Shown in pieces: positions 31,503 to 43,874 of a stretch of DNA of 64,000 nt. Source of the stretch: Kingdonia uniflora (lineage: Eukaryota > Streptophyta > Magnoliopsida > Ranunculales > Circaeasteraceae); assembly GCA_014058105.1 (NCBI GenBank), contig JACGCM010001844.1, positions 3,534,001 to 3,598,000 of the forward strand, given 5' to 3'. The notes under the pieces are model-generated. The model worked only from the letters and a program-made list of their open reading frames with translations, searched no databases and had not been told where the DNA came from. Position 1 is the stretch's first letter. Each line of letters opens with the position of its first letter. A program made the translations under genes and the position numbers.

Positions 31503-32012
31503 ATGGTGAAGACCCGCATAATGATTTTAGAAGAGAGAATTGTGTCTGAAATGCAGTGGTTGAAGTTGAAGTATTTCGGAGATCAGTCCTTGAAGATACC
31601 TACTCCTGTTCGTGTCCCTCTGGCTTATCAAGGAATGTCGGGAGATGAAGTAGCTGAAGATGAGGAGGAATTTTACTAAAGATAGAGATTTTACTACGTT
31701 GTTTTGACTGGCGAGCAACGTTGGGATTGTTTCCGCACTCTTGCGGAAGACAAAGTTGGAGAGATAGATGCATGCATAGTAGTAACTGCGGGGCAGTTGC
31801 GCTGAGTTCTTGCGTTGTAATGGATTCTAAGGTTGGGCCCTCTTCATCTCTACCAACTCTGCGAGGGTGGTGGTTATAGAAGAGGCAGCGATGGTAGTGG
31901 AGGAGGAAGACGGAGAATGGAAGTCTGCTTCTGCACTTTCATCGTTCCTTTATGCTGGGAAAACCTTCAGTTTGAAGAGTTGGTTTTAGCATTGAGTCTC
32001 CTACTTTCATAG
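31503..32012 (+). pseudogene. Antisense ORF-a, element D copy (single frame, Gly/Arg-rich tail)
   Basis: From ATG 31503 to TAG 32010-32012 one frame of 169 codons holds with four internal stops. Motifs are MVKTR, LKLKYFGDQSLKIPTP, an acidic DEEEFY patch, RFYYVVLTGEQRWDC, LAEDKVG, and then GGGYRRGSDGSGGGRRR. The last stretch is an RGG-like Gly/Arg box in frame, as in element A. It is followed by a hydrophobic tail (LEELVLALSLLL-like). A role in binding element RNA is inferred only from this box. The gene has its own TATA box. Confidence 0.6.
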
Positions 32013-32662
32013 TTTCCATTTGAAATTTGTCTAAGCTTTAACCAAACTCATGGGAGGAAGGATATTCGTTGTTTCCAATATCTGCTTTGCGTCAGGGTGA
32101 AACATTACTGAGGTAGAACGAACTGATGGATTTGATGTGTCACAGTGCCTAAAAGACTTGTTAGCCATAAAAGTACTTGAAAGATATGTTATTTGTAAAG
32201 TTCTTAGTGTTGAAGTACTTGAAAGACTTGTTATCTGTAAAGGCACTTGAAAGATATGTTATCTATAAAGTAGATGTAATATGTTTTGAGATGAAATAAT
32301 TTTTATTTTATTTTATTTTATTTTATCGAACATTATGCTGATGTAGAATAGAATAACTCTAGAAATCGAGCTATATGATCTGAATATGTTTGTAATTTGA
32401 AAATGTGCCAAATATAATGTTTGACTTGGGAGTTGGAGTTTTGGGGAAGCAAGAATTGTTGATTTTCAGAATGAAAATTGATCTCAGGGAGGTCGATCAA
32501 GAATAGTAGATTTATAAAGAATATGCTCAATTTGAAATATGCTGAAATGACTGATGTCGATAGGAAGAGATATATTCAAATAACAATTTATGGGAAATTG
32601 GTAGCAAAAATGTATAAAAAGGGGGGGGGGAAAGAGTTTCTGATAGGTGGAAGGAAATAAAA
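32013..32662 (+). other. Interval between ORF-a and ORF-b, element D, with microsatellite and TATA box
   Basis: Three copies of a 'gtacttgaaagayatgttatctgtaaag' type unit lie around 32165-32270, followed by a (TTTTA)n microsatellite at about 32301-32327. A TATAAAAA box at 32613-32620 precedes the ORF-b ATG by 50 bases, with a run of ten G after it. No protein gene is supported. Confidence 0.45.
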
Positions 32663-33019
32663 ATGGTGTGGACTCGATATGAGAGAATTTGCTATGCCGC
32701 TAAGGGGCATTTTGCGATAAAGATAGCTGAAGTCCGAGAACGAATTTTAGGATTGTTAGATTATGATGCTTAGCTGCCAGTGACGGTGGTTTAACTTAAA
32801 GGTCTTGATGGGATTGGGAGAAATGTGAGTATGAACGTCAATTTTACGAAGAGATGTTCCGGGAAATTATATTGGATCCTGCAGCTCGAAAAGGTTATGT
32901 GAGAGAGCTTGCTGCAAAGGAGATCGAATTGAAGATGTAAGGATTATTGAAGGATATTTGATCAGATGCGGTTCCCCAGGTCATCAAGGCTATTTTATAT
33001 GGTGGAAGAATGAATGTAA
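32663..33019 (+). pseudogene. Antisense ORF-b, element D copy
   Basis: It starts ATGGTGTGGACTCG (MVWTRYERICYAAKGHFAIKIAEVRERI) and is open for about 35 codons. Later blocks in shifted frames match A and B: EYERQFYEEMFREII, then LIRCGSPGHQGYF. The final Cys of the CG..GH..C motif is Tyr here. Two frameshifts and stops make it inactive. Confidence 0.55.
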
Positions 33020-33947
33020 AACATGGATGATATGAATGTATGTAATTATATGAGTTTGAATAATATGAATGAAAATGAAAGGAAAATAAGAGTTGAGCAG
33101 TTCCTCTATTTTTATGAATACTGTTTGTGACTGTTATGAAAAATGAATTCAAAAATATTTAAAAATTTATTTTGAAAGCTTGGGAAATGATGTTATTGCT
33201 GCTATAAGTAAGAGAAGCAAGAATATCGCTTGTGTAAAAGCTGTGAAAACTCAGTTGCGTGTAAGCGTGAGTCATCATGAGTGTTGTTAGGTTAGAGGGA
33301 GATTTGGAAATGAGGGATAAAAATAGATTAAAATATAAGGCAAAAGGCAATAATGGGAAGGCATTTTCTCTAAAAAGGTACAAGACCTCTGACATGGATA
33401 GTAGAAGGGACGCCTTGGTTCCAAAATCGAGAGCGGCTCGTGCGATACTCAATAACTGTTAGCAGTTAAACAGAGAAAATACAAATACTGCTTCATCTTT
33501 GTCATTCAAGCGTTTCTCAAGTTCTGAAAATCTGAAGAGCAGTAAGAGAGGAAGGAAGAAAAAAACTAAAATAGTGGAGAGTCTCGTGAAAATATGATTG
33601 AGAGTGATCAACAGTCAAAGCGAGAGAGAGTTACTGAGACGGAGTCACGAATGTGGTTATACAGTAGCGTCTTTAGGGAAGGATTTGGCGCTGCCTCGGA
33701 TTTGCATTCCGGCATAGAAGGTTAGTAGAGGATTTGTATTGTATGTGTGTGTTTTTGTGGATCATATTCTGCGTTTAGGAAAATCTAAAAATTACTATTT
33801 ATAGTAATCTATGAAAACTTGTTTGATATATGAATGATATTTGTATGTGAATGATGTATGTGGAAAGATAACGATAGATACCTGGACCTGCATGTAGGTC
33901 GATCATGAGGAGAGTTTGTGTAGGATAAAATCATTTATGTAGTTAAT
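33020..33947 (+). other. Promoter, leader exon and intron of antisense ORF-c, element D
   Basis: A TATA-like atacaaata lies at 33479-33487, aligned with TATAAATA in B. The leader exon continues to about 33720 (gcatagaag), followed by gttagtagagg, a 5' splice site shared with B. The intron would end before the ATG at 33948. No protein gene is called here. Confidence 0.45.
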
Positions 33948-36900
33948 ATGGTGGGATCCCCTATTAATGAGGTGTCGACCTCTGCTCGGTCTGTTGAGTC
34001 TGAGATTGAAATGTCCGACAGTGAGGAAGAAGTAGGTGTTGATCAATTTCCAGATTTTCCTGGAAGATTGGTATCCTATCCTCCTCATTCTGATGTTTTG
34101 AAAGAGTTTTATAAGGCCAAGTCTTTTGTACGAGGTAATTGGGGAAGTTATATAGAATACGCCGTTAGGCAATTTAGGGGTTACACTGTTGCAACGGGTG
34201 AATAATATTTTTATTTGCTGGCTGATTTGGAGAAGGAGATAAGGGATTGGGGCAAAGATAAATCGATCTCTTTAGAGTATTTCGATGGGAGTGTAAAGAG
34301 TGAACTTGCAAAGGGTTTTTTGTGTTACCTGTCTCAGTTGGAGTATGGGTTGAGTCTTCCCCTTAGCAATCTGGTAAAAGGGATTATGAATTTTATCAGG
34401 GTATGTCCTGTTCAGATGAACAGGAACATGTTGGAGGTGATAAGTGTATGAGAATCCCTGAATACACGGTAGGAAGGAGATGGGAGAGAGAGGAGGATAT
34501 CCTTTGAGGATGTGTTGCAGTTTTATGGGATAAAAAACTATTTTGCAAGTGGAGGGGATTATTTCTATGTGAGCTCAACTTGGCCACGCTTCTTCGATAT
34601 GAACTCAGCAGATCAACCCCGGAATGATAATGTGATATGGGTGAATGGTGATTGCCATAAGAGAGATGACGAAGAACAATTGGAACTTCTGTTTAAAACT
34701 GTAAAATAAAGTAAGTATAACAGTGTATAATGTATGAGATTGATAGTTAAAATTGATGATTCTCTGCTGATGATAACGTGTTGTGTATGATAGGTTCTAG
34801 ATCACAGGTGACGAAGGAAGTGTCATTGCTAGATGCAGTTGCTTAAGAAGAGAGTGAACTTGAGGCTGTGTTGGGGGAACTTGGCATTAGTTGGAAAGAA
34901 TGTGTGAAAAGCCAAGCCAAAAAAGTTTTAAAATCTCAGTTGATGAGGGTAATGACGAGGGTTGATGGCAGTAAAAAGAAAGGGACTGATGGAGAAAGGT
35001 AAGTAAACTTGCCTACGACCCCTAGTGTAGACTGTACAGGGTTACCTGAGTCAACTACATCGAGTAAATTAGCTCGAATGTTCCCCACGAAATAAATGTT
35101 AAAGCGTCCCTCGACTTCTAAAACCACAGGAAGTGATGAGGCCGCAGACAAAGTGAAAAAGAGAAGGGTTTAACCTTCGGAAATGTTGGGGGCGAAGGTC
35201 GTAGAAGATCAACCTGTTGTGGAGGACGATTTGAAGAAGTTCAAGGAAAAAGCTAGGTTGGCAGCTCTTCGCGGGGAAGGGGTGATGAGAAAAATGGTAG
35301 GCTCACATTCTTGAATATGTGATGATTTTTTTGTATTGCGATTCGTACTAACAATAAGGTCGATTTTTATGTTTTGTAGGCTGCTCCTCTGATGAAGGGA
35401 ATATGCCTGAAGTCAAAGAGGGGAGAGTTGAGCTGAAGAAGAAGAAGAAGGTTGAGCTTGAAAGGAACGTAGCCCGACTGAAAGCTGATTTTCTCAAGGA
35501 TGGAAAATGGATGGAGGCCCTAAAAGCTTCAAACTTGGAGATCAACAATCTTCATACGGAAGCGAGTGCGAACTTGGAGGAGGTGGTAGCCGAGCGTGAC
35601 AGATTCGGGCGCCACCTTATGTCAAAAGGATTTGCTGAAGATGAGGTGGATGCCATTAGGGTCGACATCTATGTGAAGGAGGAGGAGGATGAAGAGATTG
35701 GAGATGGAGATGTTGGAGTTGTGGATGGGCTGGATGGTATTTCTCCTCAAACGGTAACAAACAACCAAGGGGATGACAACGAGCGTCTAGAAGGGGAAGA
35801 TGAGAAGTTAGAGTAGAGTGCTGATTCTAAGATTGTATGAATATTTTGGAATGTTGTAATCTGATGAGATATTGTGTGTTGGATAGAGTTCTGCAGGCTT
35901 AGCTCCTTTTGTAAACCTTGTTGTAAGAACTTAAAGAAACGTGCCTCAGAATAAAAGATTTAAAGACTTAGCTCACTAAGGAGTGAGATGCCTCATCATC
36001 CCTGTTGTCTTCACAAACAGAGCTGCAGGTTAGAAGAGAGCAAGAAATATTTGACTTGTATGCTTAATTAGTATAAAGCTACAAAGTAGTAGATGGGTGT
36101 ATAGACTGACAAAAAAAATCTGTTACCGGGTTAGGGGCAAATGATATTGAAATAATGCGTAGGAAATCCCAAAGTATTGATAAATTGAAATATAGAGAAT
36201 GTGTACTTTAGATTTGGAAGCATATGTTATGGAGCATCCATCTGAGATTATTCTTCAACCTTAAGTTTAGAAACAACTTTACACAGTAGATGTCACAAAA
36301 TAGATATCTTGATAGAAATAAGATATATGTATTGAATGAGTATTTTGAATCAAACTCGATTTAACACATCTGTAATGTGTAGGTCGAATTGGAGTCAGCT
36401 TCCTTGTGTGAAGATGATGCACGTCAATGTAACCAAGAATTTGCAGAGGAGTTTGATAGGATGAGATAGGCAAATAAAGTCAGAGAAGATCAATAGGTAA
36501 AGTGTATTTCATCTTTGTTGAGGCAACACAGATTGCAATCGACCTTGCTCGGCAGATCGAGGAGAAGGATGCCAAAATTGAAAAAGGGCAAAATGAGCTT
36601 GCGGAGTTAAAAGAACATGTAGCGAAGCTCAAAAACTAGAGTGAGGCATTGATGACAAAGAGTAGGGAGGCTGACATGGACCATTATCGTATAAAGGCGC
36701 TAAAGAAATCAGATGAAGAATTAAATCGTTCGGTAGCTGGTTTAAAGAATGATTTGATCATGAAAACGAGCGATCAGTAAAAAATTCGAACTGATCTAGC
36801 GAATAGCAGGAGTGAGCTAGAACAATTGCAGAAGAAATTGGTTGATAAAGATAGCGAGCTCAAGAGAGCCCATGATGATCTATCTACGTCTAAAGTTGTA

Positions 36901-37835
36901 GTTGAACAATTGTATACAGCTTTACATGCCAAAGATATGGAATTTTGAATGGTACAACGTAAGTGTGATGAGTTGAATGAAAGAGTGGCACAATTGAAGA
37001 CTGAACTGGAGCAGGCCAATTCGTGTGTCAGAAACGCTGATGCTGGGGAGCGCTCGAGGAAGAATAGAAATGATGCCAAGATTTCTCTTGCTCAGGGTAA
37101 TGTCGTCAGTCTATCAACTCGAATAAGAGAGTTAGAGGGAGATGTGGCTCGAATTCAAGGATACGTGTAATAAGGAAATGAGAAGTTAAGGGAGTGCCAA
37201 CATTAGTTGGGTGCTACTCTTATCAGGGAAAAAAGATTGGAGTGGGTGATCACAAGTATGGAGATTTTGATACAGGAGAAAGATGAAATGTTAAAGAAAA
37301 TTCCAAATGTGGAAGAACTAAACAGGGAGATCGTGGTGCTTCGTGCTCTGGTGGCGGATTTGAAGGCTATCAATCATGCTGAATCTGTTAAAGCTGACAA
37401 GAAATCAGAAGAGAACATTACTTTCACGGATCGAGTAGACAGAGAAATAACATGGCTAAAAGAATGGTATGCGAGGTCTGAAGAATGACTTCATAAGGCC
37501 AGAGCAAATTTTTCTAGGTCGGCTGTAACCGAAGCATCGCATTCAGAATTGTTAAGGGCGGTAATTGCCTATTTTGTAGATGAGGTAAAAAGGCCAGAGT
37601 CAGAAAGAGATACCTTGTTCAACAGTTTGTCAAATAGGGGATATATTTGCAGCATTGATATAGATCGAGGAAATTGTATGCAGTCCATGGAAACAAATTT
37701 AGGTTCTCGACCTGCTGAATTGATCGAGTAGGGCAGGGTTGTTGTGACTGCTCAAGCTTGGGAATTTATTATTGATCGTCCTCCTGTGTAGGGGATAGCG
37801 TAGCTGACATCCCAACAACAGAAAAGAATCCATTG
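33948..37835 (+). pseudogene. Antisense ORF-c, element D copy (domain, coiled coils, C-terminal block)
   Basis: It begins MVGSPINEVSTSARS, then an acidic stretch and FPDFPGRLVSYPPHSDVLKEF, the start of a conserved domain running to about 34709 with YGLSLPLSNLVKGIM and NMLEVIS. An intron (gtaagtata near 34710, gtatgatag near 34795) leads to a basic segment. Another intron (aaaatg/gtaggctc, ttttgtag/gctgctcc) leads to a charged coiled coil (35403-35816, ERDRFGRHLMSKGFAEDEVD). A long heptad-rich part is at 36520-37500. The C-terminal block (37549-37731) has AVIAYFVDEVKR and DRGNCMQSMETNLG. It looks structural rather than enzymatic. Scattered stops break it. Confidence 0.6.
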
Positions 37836-37879
37836 TAGAAGTTGAATATGTAACCTGAAATAAAGAGTAGCTCTTGCAG

Positions 37880-38230
37880 ACATGTTGAGGGATGAAAGCT
37901 AGTTTTATGTTTGCTTTATCTTATGTATGTTAGAGTCTTCGATTGAAAACTAGTATCTCCTTTGTTTTAATCGCAGAAATTTAGTAGAGTAAGCCAAACC
38001 AAGTGTAATCCTTGATTTAACTGGTATGATGTGGCAGCCAAATTGAGGTAGATAAAAACTAGTTTTACCTTTGCTTTATCTTATGTCTGGTAGATTCTTT
38101 AATGTAAAACAAGTGTTACCTTTGTTTTAATTACAGAGATTTAGTAGAGTCTGCCAAACCAAGTATTATCCTTGAATTAACTAGAATATAGAGGTCGATT
38201 GAAAGCTAGTATGATTTATGCTTTAATTTA
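37880..38230. repeat. Element D spacer tandem repeats, about 160 bp period
   Basis: The block ttagtagagt-(a/c)-gccaaacc occurs at 37981 and 38141, 160 bases apart, with related flanking sequence (aaactagttttacctttgctttatcttatg). These align, in reverse orientation, with the 157-bp array of element E. They lie between ORF-c and the integrase end. Confidence 0.65.
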
Positions 38231-38349
38231 TGTATTGTCTATGAAGTAGAGAGAGATGTGGGTGAAAAACTTGTAAGTTTCATTGAATAGAAAAGGATAT
38301 ACACTGGACGGAGTTGAAAATTCCACTTTTGGGATAGAAAAAATGAGAA

Positions 38350-40020
38350 ATTTAAATGGAGTAGTGAGGAACTTAACGATAGTACTATTTCATTCGCCTA
38401 GTATTCCACAGATTTGAAATGTGGACTTCATCTTCTATCATGAGGTAATATGATCCTAGGTTTGAGAGACCTGTGATAAGGAATAGACCCTCCTAATTTT
38501 CTGCTAGTTTCCCAGCCTGAGGCTCTTTTCGATGTTGAGAGATTTTTCTGAGGACGAGATCATCGATTTGGAAGGTATGACTTCTGACTCGTCTGTTGTA
38601 CGAACTGGCCAACATATGGTGATATTGACCTAGGCTAGTGATGGTGCGTTCCCTGGTCTCATTGATCTAATTAAGGCTGCAAGCCAATTTAAACTCATTT
38701 TCTTCGTCAGTTAGCCCGTGATCTCAGACTAGATGATGGTATTTCGAGGGAATGACGGCCTTGGGGCTATAGGAAAGGAGAAATGGAGTGCAGCCTGTCG
38801 ACTGACATAGAGTAGTACGATATGCCCATAAGACATGAGGAAGTTCTCCAACCCAATTCCCTTTTTTCTGTGAGTGTAGCCTTTTTTGAGTCCATCTACG
38901 ATGGTTTTGTTGGTAATTTTGGCTTGGCCATTGCCTTGAGGGTAGTAAGGATTGGATGGTGAGTCGATGATATTGTGTTGATTGAAGAAAGTTATGACTT
39001 TTTCTCCAAGAAATTAGGGCCCGTTATCAATACAAATTAGGTGGGGGAACCCAGATCGAGTGATGATGTGTTTTAAGATAAAAGAGATAACCTCTTCTTC
39101 TCTGGTTTGACAGAGTGGAACTGCTTCTACCCATTTTGTAAAATAATCGGTAGCTACGAGGAGGTGGCGGCGGTTACCTGGAGAATTAGGAAATTTACCG
39201 TCGAGATCGAGTGCCCATCTTTTGAATGGCCAAAACACCTTGCTTGCATGGAGTTCGAGCGCAGGGGTGCGTATCATTTGTCCATGTCGTTGATATGCAT
39301 CACATTTATGTGAGTACTCTTATGCTTTCTTGTGCATGCTGGGCCAAATTACTCCTTGTGTAATGGCTCTGTTTGCTAGTGATCAACCTGCGGCATGGGG
39401 GCCACAAGTCCCTTCATGTAAATTACAGAGCATCTCATCCGCTTTTTGTTTGGGAAGGCACTTGAGGTAAGTCCCCGTGACTGAACAGCGATATAGAATA
39501 CCATTTTGATTTGTGTAGGGCTTTGTATTGCCGATCAATTGTCGTCTCCCCCTTTATCGACCCCAGTGTTGATCGTGCATGCAAAAATGTGATCAATGCT
39601 GGGGGTTGAAATAGCTTCTGTGCCTAAGACCCTGAGTAGATATGCCAAGGAGTCGGCATATTTATTTTTACCTCGAGGAAGATAATCGAGAGTTGTTTGC
39701 GCGAACTTGCTCATTCTATCTACAACGAGGGCTGCGTATTCGATCATCTTTCCATTCTTCTTGTGTTGCTCTGAGTTTTGGTGGACGATGAGTAGCGAAT
39801 CTGTGTAAACAAAGAGTTCGGGGACACCGAGTTCAAGAGCGAGGTTGAGTCCATGAATGAGAGATTCATATTCGGCGACATTGTTTGAGGCCTCAAAATC
39901 CAAGCTGATTGATTTCTCATTTCTGTCGTTGAAAGGGGTAATCAAGACGACGCCAATTCCTGACCCTGCGGGTCTTGCTGATCCATCTGTTAGAAGTTCC
40001 ATCCCTTCGTTGTAATCCAT
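38350..40020 (-). pseudogene. Element D second RNase H and integrase
   Basis: The second RNase H is open for 161 codons (40020-39535). It has LLTDGSARPAGSGIGVVLI, NNVAEYESLIHGL, VYTDSLLIVHQ and KYADSLAYL, so the D, E and D positions are all kept. Integrase follows. The zinc domain carries GTCGPHAAG and SLANRAITQGV, then CDAYQRHG (Tyr for the last Cys). The core (39277-39014) carries WALDLDG, ATDYFTKWVEAV and CIDNGP. The position of the third catalytic residue (QAKIT) reads Lys instead of Glu. The C-terminal part ends near 38350. Stops are few, but the Lys would abolish integration. Confidence 0.78.
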
Positions 40021-40029
40021 TCAACTCTC

Positions 40030-41491
40030 TTGTCAAATGCTTTGGGGGGTGGATCTTCTAAAATATCATCTGTATGGTCAGGATCGTGCTCCTACCACTT
40101 GGGATCTTCCACTGGAAAATCCGTCAGAAAATCGACAATGGCTTGGCCCTTTTTGGAATGACTTGTTCGAACTTGATATCATGCTCTCCCAAGCTAACCG
40201 ACCATTGTTGCACTCTTCTTAATTTTTCTTTTTTGGAAAAAACTTCCCGAAGTGTAAACAAGAGTGAGAAGAAGTTTATCAATTTTAGAGTACCCCGTTT
40301 CCGCTAGAGTGAGAGTTTTGCTGATGAAGTAGAATGGTTTTACGATTTTCCCTTTTAGTTGAATGAGAACCGAGCTGAGTAAAGTATCTGTAACTGCTAA
40401 GTAGATAATCAGTTCCTCATTATCTATTGGGTTACTCATGATGGGAGACCTCCCCAAATAGGTTTTGAGATCCTGAAAAGCTGCTTCGCATTCTGATGTC
40501 CATTGGACCTCTGTATTTGGCTAAACTTTTCCTCATTTGGTACAATCGCGGAGTAGTAAGAACAACCAACGACAGCGGTCTGAAGATTTAGAAACGAATC
40601 GGTTGATAGTGGCAATCTTTCCAGCTAGTTTCTGAACATCCTTCGTCATTGTTGAAGATGGCATGTCGAGGAGAGCCCGAATCTGATCCAGATTGGCCTC
40701 AATCCCCTTCTTGCTGATGAGGTGGCCTAGAAATTGACCTGAATGTACTATGAATTGACGAATCCTGTAAGTTCAAAGAATGTTAAATATTGTGTTGAGA
40801 TCTGAGATGTGGTTGGTGGATCGTATGTTCCTGCACAGGAGATCATCAATGCAGACTTCCACAATTTTCCCAAGATGTGCATTGAACATAGTAGTCATCA
40901 ACCGTTGATAAGTCGTGCCCACATTTATGAGTTCGAAGGGTATGACTTTGTAGCAGTAAAGTCTTTTTTCAGTGATGAAAGTGATCTTTTCCTGATCTTC
41001 ATCCAAGAGTAGAATCTGATTGTATCCAGAAGCAACGTCTATTATAGATAGGAGTTTGTGGCCTGCTATGGAATTAAGGATCTATTGAATGTTGGGAAGA
41101 GGGAAACTGTCATTTAGAGTATGTTTGTTTAAATCGGTGAAATCTACACTTGAATGTTGGATATCCAATCTGGATATTTTGCTTCTTGAATGAATCACAC
41201 TTTGATTAATTTCTCGATCTCCATGTTAACTTCATCTCAAAGTCACGGTGATAAGCATCGCTGTTTCTTTTTTATTGCTGTGGCGTTGATGTTGATTGCC
41301 AATTTGTGACATGCCTTGGCCAGATCGACCCTAGGCATCTCTTCAAAATACCAAGTAAAAATGTCTCGATTTTGTCGCAAGAACTGAATGAGAGTGTCTT
41401 TTTCGTGTTGAACTAGATTAATACTAATAAAAGTACCTTTGCAGAGTCTATCAATGTTGATGTATTCTGTGGGCTCCTCTGCGGAAGGCAT
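40030..41491 (-). pseudogene. Element D reverse transcriptase and RNase H
   Basis: The pre-RT segment (41491-41243) has PSAEEPTEYINI, FLRQNRDIFTWYFEEMP and an RT start. RT continues through IQEAKYPDWISN, DEDQEKITFITEKRLYCYKVIPFEL and the catalytic region EVCIDDLLC (CIDD at 40842-40853, Cys for Tyr). RNase H is at about 40670-40194 with NEELIIYLAV and FYFISKTLTLAETGYSKIDKLLL. Scattered stops break it into frames of 77-87 codons. Confidence 0.75.
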
Positions 41492-41521
41492 ATTATCGGG
41501 GTGATCAACTTTCTTTAATTG

Positions 41522-42156
41522 CTATGCAGCATATCTGTCAGAGGTATCTAGAATAGCAGAAATGGTGTTTTTGTAAGCTTGAGAAAGCTTTTGACTACCC
41601 CTGATCTCATAGATACCATCGTTGTGTTTGAAGTGGAGTACTTGATAATAGGTGGAAGCGATTGCTTCTATGTTATGAATCCAGCAACGACCCATAATCC
41701 CGAGATAACGAGATTTGGCGTTGATCACATAGAAGATGTCATCGATTGTGGCTGGTCCTGCGGTAATAGGTAAGATTATCTTGCCTACTTACTCTTCTTT
41801 AGAACCATTGAATCCACTAATATCGGTGTTATTCTGAATAATTTGATCGGCAAACTCATTTGGTCGATAGTGCTCTGAAAGTAAATTTTAATACAGCTGC
41901 TTGTATCGATCATCATTGTGTGCATGACAAACTTCTTCATCTTGAGAATTATTACAAATGCATCATGATATGAGAATTTGACATGGCTAGTATTACAATC
42001 TTCGAATGAGATCCCAAGCCGGCGATTGCTCAACTCAGGTAGAAGCTTAGGTTCTTTATCTTGAGGTATGAGATCCCAACATTCTGATAGTCTTCTGCGC
42101 TTGAATCTGCTAGAGTTAGGGATCTGATTGATTTCGATCATGTTGCTATGGCGCAT
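41522..42156 (-). pseudogene. Element D protease region
   Basis: A 123-codon frame (42156-41785) contains ISFEDCNTSHVKFSYHDAFVI followed by MHTMMIDTSSCIKI. The IDTSS sequence occupies the place of the DTG/DSG of retroviral aspartic proteases, so the active-site Gly is replaced by Ser. The next frame (41728-41522) has NAKSRYLGIMGRCWIH and a Tyr/His-rich block shared with E. It lies between the gag knuckle and RT, as in Tat elements. Confidence 0.6.
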
Positions 42157-42289
42157 ATGGTAGAGATGCTTCTCCTCAGCTTGATCTTTGACCTGGAGAA
42201 CTTCAAGCTACTTCTTATAACTACCATTTTTGTATGATTCTAGGTCAACAATATATTCGAACATCCATCACTCCTTGAAAGTATATTCC

Positions 42290-43797
42290 AGCAATCTCTG
42301 CAAAGCGTAGCAATTGTCAGTAGAATGATGGCTTACCTTCTGATGCATGCAGTATGGTCGGCTTTCGATTGGCTCAAATTATTGAGAGAGACGGTAGAGG
42401 TTATCCTTAGAGAGGATTGGAAAAATTGTAGAGATTCGAATATTCATCTTTGGGAGGACCGGTTTGACTTGTGAACCACCTTTTAGAGGGTTATTAGTGT
42501 TTTCCTAGGCACGTTTTTGGTCTCCCTGATCCTCCTTCGGTTCAGTGCTTCGATCTGTAGATGGACCTTTTGTGGTAAGGACTGATTTAGTATATTTATA
42601 TCTTTCAGACATCATTCTTTCCAGGTCGACCTAACTATTGGCCTTGGTAATCATATCCTCCAAGGTCGCAGGTTTATTGAGGATGAGGCGCTTTTTGGCT
42701 TTGTAATCAAGCTGGAATGCGCTGGTGAAAGCAGTAACAACTATTTTATGATCGAGATTGTCTACTTTACGCGCGAGCTCTTTAAAATTCTTCACAAATG
42801 CCTCGAGCTTCTCTCCGTGTGACTGTTTGAGGCTGATAAGAGAATATAAATTCTCTTCCTTGTCTCTGTGGTGAGCATATGTCTTGATGAACTATTTCTG
42901 CAGTTGGTCGAATGTGTATATGGAGTCTTCAAGTAGAGAGTGGAACCATCGGAGCAGTTCCTCCTGCAGGTTTGTGGCAAATAGACGGCAGAGAATGTGG
43001 CTAAAATTGGAGTACAACCCTAATGAATCACGGTATTGTTGAATGTGCTCCTTTGGGTCGGTACCCTTGTATTTGCAAATTTTTGGAGTATGAAAGCCTT
43101 TCGGTATTTCCATATCGAATAGTTTTTTGACAATTAGACTTCCTTGTAACTTGGTAAGGTCGTCTGTAGTGCCCAAAACTTGTACTTTGATCAACTCCCT
43201 AATACGTTGGTCTATACGCTCTTGTGTGACATAATAACGGGTCGTATGAGTAGTTTGAAGGGGAGGTTGTGGATTATGAGTTCCAATACCTTTACTCAAA
43301 TGATCTCGTACTGGAACTCAAAGATGAGGTCTTTGTTCTTCCTCTTGTCGTATGGAACATCGGTGACTTCGGCTGATTTCAGGCTAAACTTTAATGCCCA
43401 AATGAATGGAAGTTTGAAGTTCATTTCAAATATTTCAGGAATTAGCTTTGTTGGTGGCTCCTTGAGGTCCCAATCTTTCCCTCACAGAAACTCGAGAGGC
43501 TTCTGACACCTGATCGCGATCTCTTGTTGGAGAAGCTTGCTGAGTGTTTTATTGAGCTTGTACGGCAGTCTACATTATTGTCATTTGGTATTCATGTTGC
43601 TTGAGCACTGTCAAAAGAGCCTGTCGTTTAACGTCGAGCTCTTTCTCATGTAGCTCTTGATCGAGAGTTAATTATCGCTTGAGCTCGTTGCGTTTCTCAG
43701 TCTCAGTGTTGAGATTCGCCCGTAGCTCTATATGGTTTTCTGGCTCAACTGAAAGATCGAGCTGGATTCCGGTTGTTGGTCGCCTAGATGTGACCAT
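42290..43797 (-). pseudogene. Element D gag with zinc-knuckle-like motif
   Basis: It starts ATGGTCACATCTAGG (MVTSRRPTTG) at 43797, 78 bases inside the 5' LTR. Motifs follow: ELRANLNTETEKRNELK, then DQRIRELIKVQVLGT, KKLFDMEIPKGFHTPKICKYKGTDPKEHIQQY (43299-42892), and LLRWFHSLLEDSIYTFDQL. A knuckle-like YCMHQKVSHHSTDNCYALQ lies near 42360-42301 (C..H, H and C spacing). The protein would form the particle and package element RNA. Breaks occur near 42890 and 43400-43670. Confidence 0.7.
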
Positions 43798-43854
43798 GAT
43801 TGACCTTTGTAGTTGAATAAATGAATGCCTTAGGATATTGTGGAAATGATTTCG

Positions 43855-43870
43855 TTCCCACAGACGGCAC
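43855..43870 (-). promoter_or_regulatory. Element D primer-binding site
   Basis: The minus strand reads GTGCCGTCTGTGGGAA, four bases inside the 5' LTR. It has the same core as in A and E, with G for A at the second base. Confidence 0.65.
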
Positions 43871-43874
43871 AAAA

